Positions 16,131 to 26,322 of a stretch of 64,000 nucleotides of DNA are shown here, piece by piece. The notes under the pieces are model-generated. The model did not search any database, was not told the origin of the DNA, and saw only the letters and a program-made list of their open reading frames with translations. The stretch is from contig JAFTYI010000038.1 in assembly GCA_017464815.1 (NCBI GenBank), forward strand, positions 1 through 64,000, given 5' to 3'. The position numbers and the translations under genes were made by a program. The stretch is from Bacteroidaceae bacterium (GTDB taxonomy: Bacteria; Bacteroidota; Bacteroidia; Bacteroidales; Bacteroidaceae). How positions within the stretch are numbered: position 1 is the first letter of the stretch; each line of letters starts with the position of its first letter.

Positions 16131-16910
16131 TCAACCGACGCTTCGCCGCATGATGGCGGAGAGTATGCGGCCCGAATGAAGGCCCAAGCGGCGAGCCGAG
16201 AAGAAACGGTCGGAATGGTGCCAGGTGCAGACACCCGCCACATCAATGAGATGCGGCAACACCCCCTCGTCCAGCAATTGGAGGCGATTGGCCTCCCAAA
16301 GGTCGATGTGCCATTTGGCGCATCGGCGAGCAATTTGTCCCATGGGGAAGCCGGCTTGCCAGAAAGCATCGTACACCTCGTCGCCCACCTCAAAAGCCTC
16401 AACCGATATGCTTGGTCCGATGACGGCCTGCACATCAGCTCCCCGGGTGCCATACAACGCATTCATCTGACGCAACGTGAGCGAAGCAATGCGAGCCACC
16501 GTCCCCCTCCACCCGGCATGGATGGCTGATACAACGCGGTTGCGTGCATCATACAACAACAGGGGGACGCAATCGGCCGTAGAGATTGCCAGGCACACAT
16601 CAGACAAAGGGGAAATGAGAGCATCCACCCCATCAATCATGGCCTCCCGCTTGGCTGACGGATGTGCAAGAAAAGCATCATCAACAACCGCGACTTTGAC
16701 GCCATGTACCTGACGAGGCAGAATCAGACGCCCGTCAAGAATCTGCCAATCGGCACACAGACGGTGACGGTTGGCCAGGACATGCTCAGGATTGTCACCA
16801 CAATAGTGAGTGCAATTGAAGGAGGCATACGCTCCCTCACCGACGCCTCCATCACGGCAGGTGCTGAAGGCATTTATCTCATCCGGGAAATGATAATGCA
16901 GGTAACTCAA
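16131..16910 (-). CDS. pgeF: PgeF/YfiH family protein (purine nucleoside phosphorylase-like)
   Basis: This 259-residue protein belongs to the multicopper-polyphenol-oxidase-like (YfiH/FAMIN) family. Members have purine nucleoside phosphorylase and adenosine deaminase activity, and E. coli PgeF edits peptidoglycan precursors. The conserved zinc-site stretches are present: LPRQVHGVKV, AISTADCVPLLL and VVSAIHAGWRGT, plus CTWHHSDRFFSARR near the end. It starts 9 bases after the obgE stop and is almost certainly co-transcribed. Confidence 0.92.
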   Translation of the reverse strand: MSYLHYHFPDEINAFSTCRDGGVGEGAYASFNCTHYCGDNPEHVLANRHRLCADWQILDGRLILPRQVHGVKVAVVDDAFLAHPSAKREAMIDGVDALISPLSDVCLAISTADCVPLLLYDARNRVVSAIHAGWRGTVARIASLTLRQMNALYGTRGADVQAVIGPSISVEAFEVGDEVYDAFWQAGFPMGQIARRCAKWHIDLWEANRLQLLDEGVLPHLIDVAGVCTWHHSDRFFSARRLGLHSGRILSAIMRRSVG

Positions 16911-16919
16911 GACCGGTTT

Positions 16920-18095
16920 TTACTCTTCTTCGTATTCAAAATCCTCCAGTTCTTCCCACTCTTCTTCCTCTTCCTCCCAATCATCGATGAATTCAATCTC
17001 TTCATCTTCGCCCATTTCGCGGAGCTCCTGAGCCAACTTGTTCATGTCCTTGGGACGATGCACCAGCTTGTCGTCACGCACAATGCCGGCCAACTTGTTG
17101 CTTTCGCTATTGAGAGCGACCCACAGGAGGTCTTTCAACTGCTGGATGCCTTGTCCGGTCAGCGACGAGATGAAGACGTGCGGCACATCCTCGGGCAGGT
17201 GCTCCTCCAACATCTGGATAAGCTCCTCGTCCAACATGTCACATTTTGTAATGGCCAATATACGTTGCTTGTCCAACATGTCGGGATTGAAGGTGGCCAG
17301 CTCGTTGAGCAACACCTCATACTCCTTCTTGATGTCATCCGTGTCACCAGGAACCATGAAGAGGAGAAGCGAGTTTCGTTCAATGTGGCGCAAGAAACGG
17401 AGTCCCAAGCCTTTACCCTCACTTGCTCCTTCAATGATACCAGGGATGTCGGCCATAACGAAGGATTTCCCTTCGCGATAAGGGACAATGCCCAAGTTGG
17501 GTTCTAAGGTTGTAAAGGGGTAATTGGCAATTTTGGGACGGGCGGAAGAGACTGACGAAAGCAAAGTGGACTTGCCGGCATTGGGAAAACCAACCAGACC
17601 GACATCGGCCAGGAGTTTCAGTTCCATAATGACGGTGAGTTCCTGCATGGGTTCACCCGGCTGGGCAAAACGCGGAGCCTGACGAGTGGCCGTGCGGAAA
17701 TGCCAGTTGCCCAATCCGCCACGTCCGCCTTTCAGCAACACCACCTGCTGGTCGTGTTCGGTCACATCGCAAATATATTCACCCGTCTCGGCATTGTAGA
17801 CAACTGTGCCACAAGGCACATCGATGATTTTATCCTCACCATCCTTGCCAAAGCTCTTGTTTTTGGAGCCATTGCCTCCGTGGCCGGCAAACACATGGCG
17901 GTCATACTTCAAGTGAAGCAGTGTCCAATAGTTGCGGTTTCCACGCAGGATGACGTCACCACCGCGTCCTCCGTCGCCACCATCAGGCCCTCCGTTGGGC
18001 ACGTATTTGGCACGATGCATGTGCATTGAGCCTCGACCACCCTTTCCCGAGCGGCAATAAATCTTCACGTAATCTACAAAGTTGCTTTCTGCCAT
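16920..18095 (-). CDS. obgE: GTPase Obg/CgtA
   Basis: Obg is an essential GTPase in late 50S ribosome assembly and stress control. The glycine-rich Obg fold is at 3-160 ([34 protein letters not shown]), then the G domain: G1 [10 protein letters not shown]3 DIPGI, G4 TKCD. The C-terminus from about 350 is a very acidic tail of D/E runs. Length 391 is somewhat above the short-form average because of this tail. It lies between adk and pgeF in one transcription direction. Confidence 0.96.
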   Translation of the reverse strand: MAESNFVDYVKIYCRSGKGGRGSMHMHRAKYVPNGGPDGGDGGRGGDVILRGNRNYWTLLHLKYDRHVFAGHGGNGSKNKSFGKDGEDKIIDVPCGTVVYNAETGEYICDVTEHDQQVVLLKGGRGGLGNWHFRTATRQAPRFAQPGEPMQELTVIMELKLLADVGLVGFPNAGKSTLLSSVSSARPKIANYPFTTLEPNLGIVPYREGKSFVMADIPGIIEGASEGKGLGLRFLRHIERNSLLLFMVPGDTDDIKKEYEVLLNELATFNPDMLDKQRILAITKCDMLDEELIQMLEEHLPEDVPHVFISSLTGQGIQQLKDLLWVALNSESNKLAGIVRDDKLVHRPKDMNKLAQELREMGEDEEIEFIDDWEEEEEEWEELEDFEYEEE

Positions 18096-18181
18096 AGTCG
18101 TTCAAACAATTTTAGGCACAGATTACACGCAACCATCTCTTTTCACATTGACCGTCCCGTGTACGCTGCGCCTATCACACT

Positions 18182-18757
18182 TTAACCTATCACATTGTCA
18201 ATGGCACCTGCAATTTCGGCAAATATGCCTTCCATGGTGCCCAAGCCATTGATGTGGCAATACTTGCCATCGGCCTTGTACCAGTCAATCAGGGGAGCCG
18301 TCTGAGAATGATACACCACAAGACGTTTCTTGATGGTCTCTTCATTGTCATCAGCACGTCCGCTCTCTTGTCCGCGCTTGATAAGGCGGGTCATCAGTTC
18401 ATCTTCAGGCACATCCAAGTCCAGCATGATGGAAACTTCCTGCCCACGCTCGGCCAGCATCACCTTCAGCGCCTCAGCTTGAGCAATGGTGCGGGGGAAA
18501 CCATCAAAGATGACGCCCTTACTTTCCCCGAATGAATCAAACACACTGGCCAAGATGTCTATCATCAATGCATCAGGAATCAGCTGCCCCTGATCAATGT
18601 AGCTTTTAGCCGTCTTCCCAAGCTCAGTACCATTTTTAATCTCGGCACGCAACACGTCACCAGTTGAGATGTGGTTCAATCCATACTTTTCTACAATGCG
18701 CGCACTCTGTGTTCCTTTACCCGAACCCGGAGCTCCAAAAATTACAATATTCAGCAT
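18182..18757 (-). CDS. adk: Adenylate kinase, short LID form
   Basis: Adenylate kinase converts ATP and AMP to two ADP. The P-loop is GAPGSGKGTQS near the start, the AMP-binding region STGDVLRAEIKNGTELG follows, and GFPRTIAQAEAL is the family signature. At 191 residues it lacks the zinc-type LID insertion; the short LID is RGQESGRADDNEETIKKRL. It is first of adk-obgE-pgeF and divergent from nnr, with 157 bases between the starts. Confidence 0.96.
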   Translation of the reverse strand: MLNIVIFGAPGSGKGTQSARIVEKYGLNHISTGDVLRAEIKNGTELGKTAKSYIDQGQLIPDALMIDILASVFDSFGESKGVIFDGFPRTIAQAEALKVMLAERGQEVSIMLDLDVPEDELMTRLIKRGQESGRADDNEETIKKRLVVYHSQTAPLIDWYKADGKYCHINGLGTMEGIFAEIAGAIDNVIG

Positions 18758-18914
18758 TTAGTTTTGTTATTAATTTATATTTATAATGTCTATTTTTCGA
18801 CCCATTTTCACCATCCAAGAAAACCTTTTCAGGAAAATTGGCACAAATTTAGTGCTTTTCTTTCATATTTTACCAAAAAACCACTACTTTTACATCATCA
18901 TTGATAGATATTTT

Positions 18915-20465
18915 ATGAAATTATTGACAAAATCACAGATAAGGGAGCTTGACAAGCGCACTATTGAGGAAGAAAACATCCCATCCGTCGACTTGATGGA
19001 ACGGGCAGCAACGGCACTGTCCAATGCCATCAAGCACATGTTCCAACAACCACGCACGTTCAAAATATTTGCCGGCCCCGGCAACAATGGAGGCGATGCG
19101 TTGGCCGTGGCCCGTATGCTGACGGGATGTGGGCACAAGATTGAAGTCTACCTGTTCAACCCCAAAGGACATTTGTCAGATGATTGCCAGACAAATGCCG
19201 AACGCCTGCTGGATTATCCCGAGATACAATTTACCGAAGTGACGTCGCATTTCGCTCCCGTCCCTTTGCTGAAGAGCGACGTAGTCATCGACGGTCTGTT
19301 CGGCTCGGGACTGAACAAAGCGTTGGATGGAGGATTTGCGGCCGTAGCCAAATACATCAACGCTTCACCTGCCATGGTGATTTCCATTGACATCCCTTCA
19401 GGTCTGATGTGTGAAGACAACAGCTACAACATCGGTGAAAACATCATCAAAGCCGACACTACACTGAGTCTGCAACTGCCCAAGCTAGCCTTCTTCCTTC
19501 CCGAGAATCAGAAGTATATAGGGGAATGGTTCTGTCTGGACATCCGCTTGAGCCAACAAGGCCAGAACGAAGCTGCCAGCAAATACTACGTGACAACGAT
19601 GGAGATGGTGCGCCCCATGCTGAAAGCACGCAACGAGTTTTCACACAAGGGCACCTATGGACACGCGTTGCTGATAGCCGGCTCACATGGTATGGCTGGT
19701 GCATCGGTGTTGGCCGCACGTGCGTGCATGAGGAGCGGAGCCGGATTGCTGACTGTGCATGCGCCATTGTGCAACAATGCGATTCTGCAAACCGCCGTAC
19801 CGGAGGCTATGGTGCATCACGACGAGAACGAACATCACTTTGCCACCTCGTTGGACGCCCAGAATTACACGGCTGTAGCCATAGGCCCCGGCCTCGGGCA
19901 ACACGAAGAGACGACACGTGCCCTGCACGAACAGTTGGAACTCAGCCTCTCGCCCATTATCTTGGATGCTGACGCCCTCAACATACTGGCCAACCACAAG
20001 ACATGGCTTCCTCTCATTCCCAAACACAGCATCCTCACCCCTCATCCCAAGGAATTGGAGCGATTGATTGGGCACTGTTCAAACAGTTATGAACGACTGA
20101 CCCGAGCACAAGAGTTGGCAGAAAGGATGTGTGTAAACATCATACTGAAGGGAGCTTGGACAGCCGTCATCACTTCTGAAGGAGTCTGTCATTTCAACCC
20201 CACAGGAAATCCAGGAATGGCCACTGCCGGCAGTGGCGATGTTCTGACAGGAGTGTTGCTTGCCTTGATGGCACAAGGCTATTCACCTGAAAATGCGGCA
20301 CTCATCGGCACCTACATCCATGGAGCCGCAGGCGACCTCGCTACCGAAGAGAAGGGAGAAAACGGCATGATTGCCAGCGATATTATAGAGAATTTGCCCC
20401 TCGTATGGACTCAATTGAAAAAGAATAGCTATCTTTGCAGCAACAAGGAGCTGAAATGTTATTAA
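18915..20465 (+). CDS. nnr: Bifunctional NAD(P)H-hydrate epimerase / dehydratase
   Basis: The 516-residue protein repairs damaged NAD(P)H. The N-terminal epimerase domain (1-215) has GPGNNGGDALAVARML; the C-terminal ADP-dependent dehydratase (about 225-505) has GTYGHALLIAGSHGMAGA, AIGPGLGQ, TPHPKELERLIG and NPGMATAGSGDVLTGVL. The first 43 codons of the longer frame (from 18786) lack family similarity, so I start at ATG 18915 (MKLLTKSQIRELDKRT). The gene faces away from adk. A promoter for the next gene lies inside its last codons. Confidence 0.94.
   Translation: MKLLTKSQIRELDKRTIEEENIPSVDLMERAATALSNAIKHMFQQPRTFKIFAGPGNNGGDALAVARMLTGCGHKIEVYLFNPKGHLSDDCQTNAERLLDYPEIQFTEVTSHFAPVPLLKSDVVIDGLFGSGLNKALDGGFAAVAKYINASPAMVISIDIPSGLMCEDNSYNIGENIIKADTTLSLQLPKLAFFLPENQKYIGEWFCLDIRLSQQGQNEAASKYYVTTMEMVRPMLKARNEFSHKGTYGHALLIAGSHGMAGASVLAARACMRSGAGLLTVHAPLCNNAILQTAVPEAMVHHDENEHHFATSLDAQNYTAVAIGPGLGQHEETTRALHEQLELSLSPIILDADALNILANHKTWLPLIPKHSILTPHPKELERLIGHCSNSYERLTRAQELAERMCVNIILKGAWTAVITSEGVCHFNPTGNPGMATAGSGDVLTGVLLALMAQGYSPENAALIGTYIHGAAGDLATEEKGENGMIASDIIENLPLVWTQLKKNSYLCSNKELKCY
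20430..20437 (+). promoter_or_regulatory. Promoter of the DUF4831 gene within nnr
   Basis: TATCTTTG, followed by CAGC, lies in the last codons of nnr, 54 bases before the DUF4831 ATG. Confidence 0.6.
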
Positions 20466-20490
20466 TCATATATTTATTATAAGGTATCAC

Positions 20491-21552
20491 ATGAAGAAAG
20501 GTATCGTACTATTAAGCCTGCTTGCCAGCATGAACGGCTTGGCACAAACTGAAGTAAGCGACTACACTCCAGGGATAAATGCCGAAGGAGTCACCTATTT
20601 CCTCCCTCGCACGTTGATTGAGGTCACATTGAATGCCGAAAGGGAAGAATACACGCCAGGAGAATTTTGTGACTATGCCAACAAATTCCTGCGTATGCAA
20701 GGTATTGCCAACACACCTCACACCAAGTGGAACATGAAAAGCATGACCGTAAAGGCCGTGGGAGTGCGCGACCCTCAAAAAGGCTTTACCGTAAAACTGA
20801 AGGACAAGGGCATTGCCTCGTTGCTGGAGTTGACGGATGAGGGTGTGTTGCTATCCATCAACCGGCCAACCAAAGTTGAAGCACCCAATCCACAAAACGA
20901 CAACGGACAAGCGAAAAAAGAGGCCGACCCGAAAGATTTCTTGAATGAAGAGATTCTATCGTCCACATCTACGGCCAAAATGGCAGAACTTGTAGCTAAG
21001 GAAATCTACAACATACGCGAAAGCCGCAACGCTATCCTGCGAGGACAAGCAGAGAATGTCCCCAAGGACGGAGAGGCATTGAAAATCATCTTGGCCAGTC
21101 TCGACGAGCAGGAATCTGCCCTCATTGCCATGTTCAAAGGAAAGACAAAAGTCATCAAAGAAGAGGCGACAATCCTGCTTTCTCCCGATGAGACGAACGA
21201 CGACGAGAATGTGTTGTACCGCTTCTCTGCCAAACAAGGTATATTGGCAGTTGATGACCTGAGCGGATCACCTGTCTATTACAGCATCAAGAACTTGACC
21301 GACCTGCCACAACCTGTGGAGGAGAAGAAAGCCAAGAAGGCAAAACGTCCGCAAGGAATCGTTTACAATGTTCCCGGAAAGGCTCTGCTGAAAATCTTCA
21401 ATAACAAGGAGGTGCTTTACGAAGAGGAGATTCCCGTGGCCCAATTCGGTAACACGGATGTGCTTGCCACCGATCTTTTCAACAAGGGAGTCACCACTCG
21501 CATCTCCTTTGACCCAAGCACAGGAGCCATACGCAAGATTGAACGGGAATAA
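20491..21552 (+). CDS. DUF4831 family secreted protein
   Basis: A 353-residue protein with a signal peptide (KKGIVLLSLLASMNGLAQ). YFLPRTLIEVTLNAEREEY near the start and KEIYNIRESRNAILRGQAEN in the middle match the pattern of DUF4831, a Bacteroidales family of unknown function that is probably periplasmic. Residues 155-175 and 305-315 are low-complexity and charged. It follows nnr by 25 bases but has its own promoter. A perfect 27-base inverted repeat lies downstream. Confidence 0.85.
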   Translation: MKKGIVLLSLLASMNGLAQTEVSDYTPGINAEGVTYFLPRTLIEVTLNAEREEYTPGEFCDYANKFLRMQGIANTPHTKWNMKSMTVKAVGVRDPQKGFTVKLKDKGIASLLELTDEGVLLSINRPTKVEAPNPQNDNGQAKKEADPKDFLNEEILSSTSTAKMAELVAKEIYNIRESRNAILRGQAENVPKDGEALKIILASLDEQESALIAMFKGKTKVIKEEATILLSPDETNDDENVLYRFSAKQGILAVDDLSGSPVYYSIKNLTDLPQPVEEKKAKKAKRPQGIVYNVPGKALLKIFNNKEVLYEEEIPVAQFGNTDVLATDLFNKGVTTRISFDPSTGAIRKIERE

Positions 21553-21657
21553 ACTGGCAGGTACCTCGTATTTTGCTTTTCACCAAGCAGGCACGAGGTT
21601 TCAAAAAGAGAAGTGAACAGTAAGAGAGAGGAAGTTGTGTCATAATTCAAACCTCTC

Positions 21658-21752
21658 AAAATTTTAGGCACGGATTTCACGGATTTCACGGATAAATTGT
21701 ACACAATGAAGTATAATACCGTGTTAATCCGTGAAATCCGTGCCTAAAATTT
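21658..21752. repeat. Perfect 27-base inverted repeat, cacggatt family
   Basis: The 27 bases 21658-21684 (beginning AAATTTTAGGCACGGATTTC) are exactly the reverse complement of 21726-21752, with a 41-base loop. It lies between convergent genes. A/T runs flank both arms, so it can act as a two-way terminator. Confidence 0.9.
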
Positions 21753-21840
21753 ATTTATGCTCCCTTGTTCTCTTCTTTTCACAACTTATCATACTCCTTT
21801 TTTTACACCTTATTCTTTTCGGGGGGAGAAGGGGCACGCA

Positions 21841-24789
21841 TCAGAAGCGGCCACCACCCATGCCACGGCCACCGCCCATGCCACGGAAACCACCGCCCAT
21901 GCCGGGACCACCCATACCAGGGCCACCCATACCGCCACGCGGGCCACCACGGAAGGCATTCTGTCCGTCACCAAAGATATTCAAGCGATAGATGAAGTGT
22001 ACCATGCAATAACTGTTGATGGCATTGCTTTCGCTATCACGACGCATCGATGCATTGATTGTGCGGCTGATGTTACTCTGCTCCTGCAAGATGTCGTAGA
22101 ATTGCAACGAGAGGGTTCCGGCTCCATTGAACAACGTCTGGGCAATCTGTGCATTCCAGATGAGTTCATTGGTGTTCATGTTGGGATCGCTATATCCACG
22201 ACGGCTGTTCATGCTCATGTCGGTAGAGATGGTCATATTCCAAGGGAAGGTAATGTTGGTGCTACCACCGTATGAGAACATGTAGGTATCCATGTTACGG
22301 TCGGGTTGCAACTCGTTTTCGGCGTGCTGGTAGTTGAGGTTTCCAGTGAGCGACACTTCCAATCCCCAACCTGTCTCCCAATCGTTGCGGTAAGTACCAC
22401 GCAGGTTTTCGCCAAGGTTGATGTTGCGGGTCGTACTCTTCTGGCTTTCCATGCCATTCTGAGCGAAGAACTGCACGCTGTTGTTGTACATCGCATTGGT
22501 GTTGGAGCTGATGGTGAACTTCTTGTTGGGCAATGCGGTGTTGAATCCGAACATACCGTTGGTACTCCAGTTACCGTTGATGTTCTCGGGACGAGTGATG
22601 CGTCCACCAGTTTCGGTGTTATAGGTCACCTTGCTGCTTACGCTATTCTGCGTGAATTGTCCGCTTAACATACCAAAGATGCTGCGCTGGTTCTCCATGT
22701 TGAAGGTGCGGAAATGGGCGCTCAAGTTGTGGCTGAACGAAGGCTTCAATCCCGGATTACCCTGGGTGATGTTCAGCGGATTGGTGTCGTCCTCGAAGTC
22801 CAACATGTCGGTCATGCTGGGTTGACTGGTGCGGCCACGATAGTTCACGTCCAACTGAGTCTGTTTGTCCCAACGATAACGGAAGCGCACGTTCGGTGTG
22901 AAGTTTATCACATTACGCGTCACGGTGGTGTCAATCTTCAGGTATTTGTACTCCATCTCAGTCTTTTGAGGCAACACGGTGAAGCCGACGTTGAACTGGT
23001 AGTTGTCGCGATTGATGCGCAACATGGCTTGTGCTTCGTGGGTGTAGTTATAGTACTCTGAGAACTGGCTTTGTGCCTTGTCCAGATAATCCTTGTAATC
23101 TTCGGGCAACATGGGGAATCCAAGGATTGCACTGGTCATGTAGTCGGGGTAGGCATCGCTGAAGTCGTAAGTCGAGCGGTCGTTCTTGTTGTAGCTCTCG
23201 GTGAACTTATAGCTGAATTGCAGATAGGTCTGCTTCATGATAGGCTCGCTATAGGTGAATTGGGCGCTGTAGTTCCAATTCTTGCCCGGAGTGACATTGT
23301 AACGGTTGCGGATGTCTTTTTCGCGAGTCTTGTCCAAGAAGTAGTTTACCTCGGATGCTGACACTGATTCGCTCTCGCTATCGCCGTAGCTGTAGCTACC
23401 CACGAAGGTGATGTTGCGTCCTTCGTTGTTGAGGCGACGGTTCACTTGCAACGTACCGCTGGCGCTCAGGCTTTCGCTATTGCTCTGCGACTTGCTACGG
23501 TCGGAGTTCACGCGCACCTCTTCTCCCTTCCACACATCATCGGCATCGATATTGGCCAGGGGGTCTTCGGTGAACTCATAGGGGTCCTGATTGAAGGTTG
23601 CCGACACACTTTCCGAACTGTTATTGGTTTTGCTGATTGAGAAACGGGGACGGAAGATGATGTTTGTCAACGTGTCGGGTTCCCACTCCAAGCGGAAGTT
23701 GATGTCCCATCCGTCGTTGCACCCCATGCTTGAGCTACGGCTATTGGAGAATGAACTTCCTGATTGAAGGAAGGTTTCACTTGCGGTCTTGGTCTTGTTA
23801 TCCGAGTCGCTATGACGATAACGGATGTCTCCACCGAGCTCGATGTTTCCTTTCTCAAATGCGAAGTTGAAGCCAGCATCTTTGTTAGAGCGCAGGCCTC
23901 CACCGCCCATGCCACCCATGAAGCCTCCGCCCATGCCTCCACCGGGGAAGCCACGGCCACCTACGTTGCCGGCGTTACCCAGCAACGACATCTGTTTGGC
24001 GTCATCGAAACGGTTCAACATCGCACGGCCTGAATAGCGCTCTTCGGTGCCATAGCCTACGTCGGCATTGCCGAACCATCCTTTGGCCATATTGGGTTTC
24101 ACCTGCATGTCAATCACGGTCTCTTCGTTGCCATCGTCGATGCCTGTCACGCGAGCCAGGTCGCTCTGCTTGTCGTACACCTTCAGACGCTCCACCATCT
24201 CTACGGGCACGTTCTTCATGGCCGTTTCGGTGTCTCCGTTGAAGAATTCCTTACCGTTCATCATGAACTTCTTCACCTCCTTGCCATTGATGGTGATTTT
24301 TCCATTTTCGTCCACCTGTGCACCGGGCAATTTCTTCACCAGCTCTTCCAGCATCGAGCCAGGAGGCACGCGGTAAGCTCCGGCGTTGTACATCACCGTG
24401 TCTTCCACCACTTGCACTTCGGCCAACTCGGCGGTGACGGTTGCCTGCTTCAGCAGGACGGCATCCTGCTCGAGGGGGATAATGCCCACGTCGGTAGACT
24501 TCTTCAGTGTCAGGTTCTTCCACTGGGGGACATATCCCGTGTAGGAAATCTTCAGCAGGTAGTTTCCGGCCGCTACACCGGGCAATTCGAACTTTCCGTC
24601 CAAGTCGCTGACGTTACCTGCCACAAAGGAGGTATCCTTCACGGTTAACAACTGCACGGTGGCTTGCATCACCGGCTCGGCGCTCTTCTTGTCCTGCACC
24701 CATCCGCTAACCACCACGTCCTTACTCTGTGCCATCGCCACGACCGATGCGCACACACACACAATTACAAATGACAGTAGTTTTTTCAT
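21841..24789 (-). CDS. Outer-membrane beta-barrel protein with carboxypeptidase-like N-terminal domain
   Basis: The 982-residue protein has a signal peptide (LLSFVIVCVCASVVAMAQ), a carboxypeptidase-regulatory-like domain (about 25-110, SGWVQDKKSAEPVMQATVQL), a plug-like domain (about 115-220, YRVPPGSMLEELVKKLPGAQ) and a large barrel with many aromatic beta strands: the OMP_b-brl_3 type. These resemble TonB-dependent receptors without a clear TonB box; the cargo is unknown. Two glycine/methionine-rich stretches stand out (about 275-300 and the last 35 residues, ending MGGGRF). The end is therefore not the usual barrel strand with terminal Phe. The start at 24789 gives the signal peptide. Confidence 0.88.
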   Translation of the reverse strand: MKKLLSFVIVCVCASVVAMAQSKDVVVSGWVQDKKSAEPVMQATVQLLTVKDTSFVAGNVSDLDGKFELPGVAAGNYLLKISYTGYVPQWKNLTLKKSTDVGIIPLEQDAVLLKQATVTAELAEVQVVEDTVMYNAGAYRVPPGSMLEELVKKLPGAQVDENGKITINGKEVKKFMMNGKEFFNGDTETAMKNVPVEMVERLKVYDKQSDLARVTGIDDGNEETVIDMQVKPNMAKGWFGNADVGYGTEERYSGRAMLNRFDDAKQMSLLGNAGNVGGRGFPGGGMGGGFMGGMGGGGLRSNKDAGFNFAFEKGNIELGGDIRYRHSDSDNKTKTASETFLQSGSSFSNSRSSSMGCNDGWDINFRLEWEPDTLTNIIFRPRFSISKTNNSSESVSATFNQDPYEFTEDPLANIDADDVWKGEEVRVNSDRSKSQSNSESLSASGTLQVNRRLNNEGRNITFVGSYSYGDSESESVSASEVNYFLDKTREKDIRNRYNVTPGKNWNYSAQFTYSEPIMKQTYLQFSYKFTESYNKNDRSTYDFSDAYPDYMTSAILGFPMLPEDYKDYLDKAQSQFSEYYNYTHEAQAMLRINRDNYQFNVGFTVLPQKTEMEYKYLKIDTTVTRNVINFTPNVRFRYRWDKQTQLDVNYRGRTSQPSMTDMLDFEDDTNPLNITQGNPGLKPSFSHNLSAHFRTFNMENQRSIFGMLSGQFTQNSVSSKVTYNTETGGRITRPENINGNWSTNGMFGFNTALPNKKFTISSNTNAMYNNSVQFFAQNGMESQKSTTRNINLGENLRGTYRNDWETGWGLEVSLTGNLNYQHAENELQPDRNMDTYMFSYGGSTNITFPWNMTISTDMSMNSRRGYSDPNMNTNELIWNAQIAQTLFNGAGTLSLQFYDILQEQSNISRTINASMRRDSESNAINSYCMVHFIYRLNIFGDGQNAFRGGPRGGMGGPGMGGPGMGGGFRGMGGGRGMGGGRF

Positions 24790-24971
24790 TTTTAATCGTC
24801 GGTTTATTACCTTATTATTATATTTATTACACTTTTTCTTGTTTTTAACACACAACCCTATGACGCGGAGATGTGTGAAAAGTTTAATCCATTCATCCAA
24901 AACGGACGCATTCATCGACAAAGCCACCTTTTTTATCGACGAAACGAAGGCTTAGAATCAGGAGAGGAGAA

Positions 24972-25103
24972 ACATCAGTGGCCGACTAAGATGACATCAG
25001 TGACCGACTGAGCAGACATCAGTGACCGGTTGAGACGACATCAAGCCAGGGTTAAGGTAACCTTAAGCCAAGGTTAAGGTAGCCTTAAGCTAGGGCTAAG
25101 GTT
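24972..25103. repeat. Six-unit 22-base tandem array, two unit types
   Basis: Units start at 24972, 24994, 25016, 25038, 25060 and 25082. The first three are ACATCAGTG(A/G)CCG types; the fourth begins ACATCA but ends in GGGTTAAGG; the last two are CCTTAAGC..GG.TAAGG types. Unit length stays 22 through the switch. The rest of 24790-25191 holds only the flanks of the divergent genes. Confidence 0.85.
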
Positions 25104-25191
25104 TCACCAGCTATCGGGCAAAGAGGCGGACGAGGAAAAATTTCAGCACAATTCCTTGCCACGAATGGGCGATGATTTCTAAAATTTACAC

Positions 25192-25199
25192 TATCTTTG
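25192..25199 (+). promoter_or_regulatory. aroB promoter -7 element
   Basis: TATCTTTG, 34 bases before the aroB ATG. Confidence 0.7.
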
Positions 25200-25233
25200 C
25201 CGACTGAAACAAACAAAGAGCTGAGATTGGATT

Positions 25234-26292
25234 ATGAGCAAACAAGAAGTGATACTGTCAGAAGACCTGAGAGAGAGCCTCAGACAAGCCATCGAGGCTT
25301 GTCCGCATGACAAGCTTTTCATCCTTGCCGACGAATGTACGGCCCGCCTGTGCCTGCCTCTGATAAAGGACTTTGACTACTTGGCCGAAGCCGAATACAT
25401 CACCATCGGAGCCACCGACACGCATAAGACGCTGGAGACCCTTGCCCACGTGTGGAAGGAACTGGGCGACAAGGGAGGCACACGCCATTCGCTGATGCTG
25501 AACGTGGGCGGAGGCATGGTGACCGACTTGGGCGGATTTGCCGCCTCCACCTTCAAGCGCGGCATTGCCTACGTCAACATCCCCACCACCCTGTTGGCCA
25601 TGGTGGACGCCTCGGTAGGCGGAAAGACGGGCATCAATTTCAACGGATTGAAGAACGAAGTGGGCGTATTCTCCCCCGCCAGACGCGTACTCATCGACAC
25701 CAACTTCCTGCGCACGCTGGATTACGAAAACGTGGCGTCGGGCTACGCCGAGATGCTCAAGCATGGCCTCATAAGCACCATCGGACATTGGGCGGAGCTG
25801 CTGAACTTCGACCTTCACAACGTCGATTACACCACCCTTCAGACACTGGTGGCCAAGAGTGTGCAAATCAAGGAAAACATTGTAGAGCAAGACCCTCTGG
25901 AGCACGGCATCCGCAAGGCTCTGAACTTGGGACACACCGTCGGCCACGCTTTTGAGAGCCTGGCCTTGGAGGAAGAGCGGCCTCACCTGCATGGCTACGC
26001 CGTAGCATGGGGAATGGTGTGTGAACTTTACCTCTCGTGCCTCAAGACAGGCTTCCCACAGGACAAGATGAGGCAAACCATCCGCTTCATCCGCGACACC
26101 TACGGCACCTTTGCCTTCGATTGCAACCACTACGACCGCCTCCACCAATTCATGACGCACGACAAGAAAAACACGTCGGGCACCATCAACTTCACCCTGT
26201 TGGGCGAGGTGGGCGACATCCGCATCAACCAAACCGCCACCCGAAAGGAGATTGACGACATGTTGGATTTCTATCGCGAAGCAATGGGGTGA
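25234..26292 (+). CDS. aroB: 3-dehydroquinate synthase
   Basis: AroB is the second shikimate-pathway enzyme; it closes DAHP to 3-dehydroquinate using NAD and a metal. At 352 residues it has family length. NAD-binding and metal motifs are visible: NVGGGMVTDLGGFAASTFKR, NIPTTLLAMVDASVGGKTGI, GYAEMLKHG and NLGHTVGHAFE with metal-binding His residues. It has its own promoter and a strong terminator at 26323-26365. Confidence 0.96.
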   Translation: MSKQEVILSEDLRESLRQAIEACPHDKLFILADECTARLCLPLIKDFDYLAEAEYITIGATDTHKTLETLAHVWKELGDKGGTRHSLMLNVGGGMVTDLGGFAASTFKRGIAYVNIPTTLLAMVDASVGGKTGINFNGLKNEVGVFSPARRVLIDTNFLRTLDYENVASGYAEMLKHGLISTIGHWAELLNFDLHNVDYTTLQTLVAKSVQIKENIVEQDPLEHGIRKALNLGHTVGHAFESLALEEERPHLHGYAVAWGMVCELYLSCLKTGFPQDKMRQTIRFIRDTYGTFAFDCNHYDRLHQFMTHDKKNTSGTINFTLLGEVGDIRINQTATRKEIDDMLDFYREAMG

Positions 26293-26322
26293 ACTCCATC
26301 ACCACCCCCCCCTTTTTACTTT

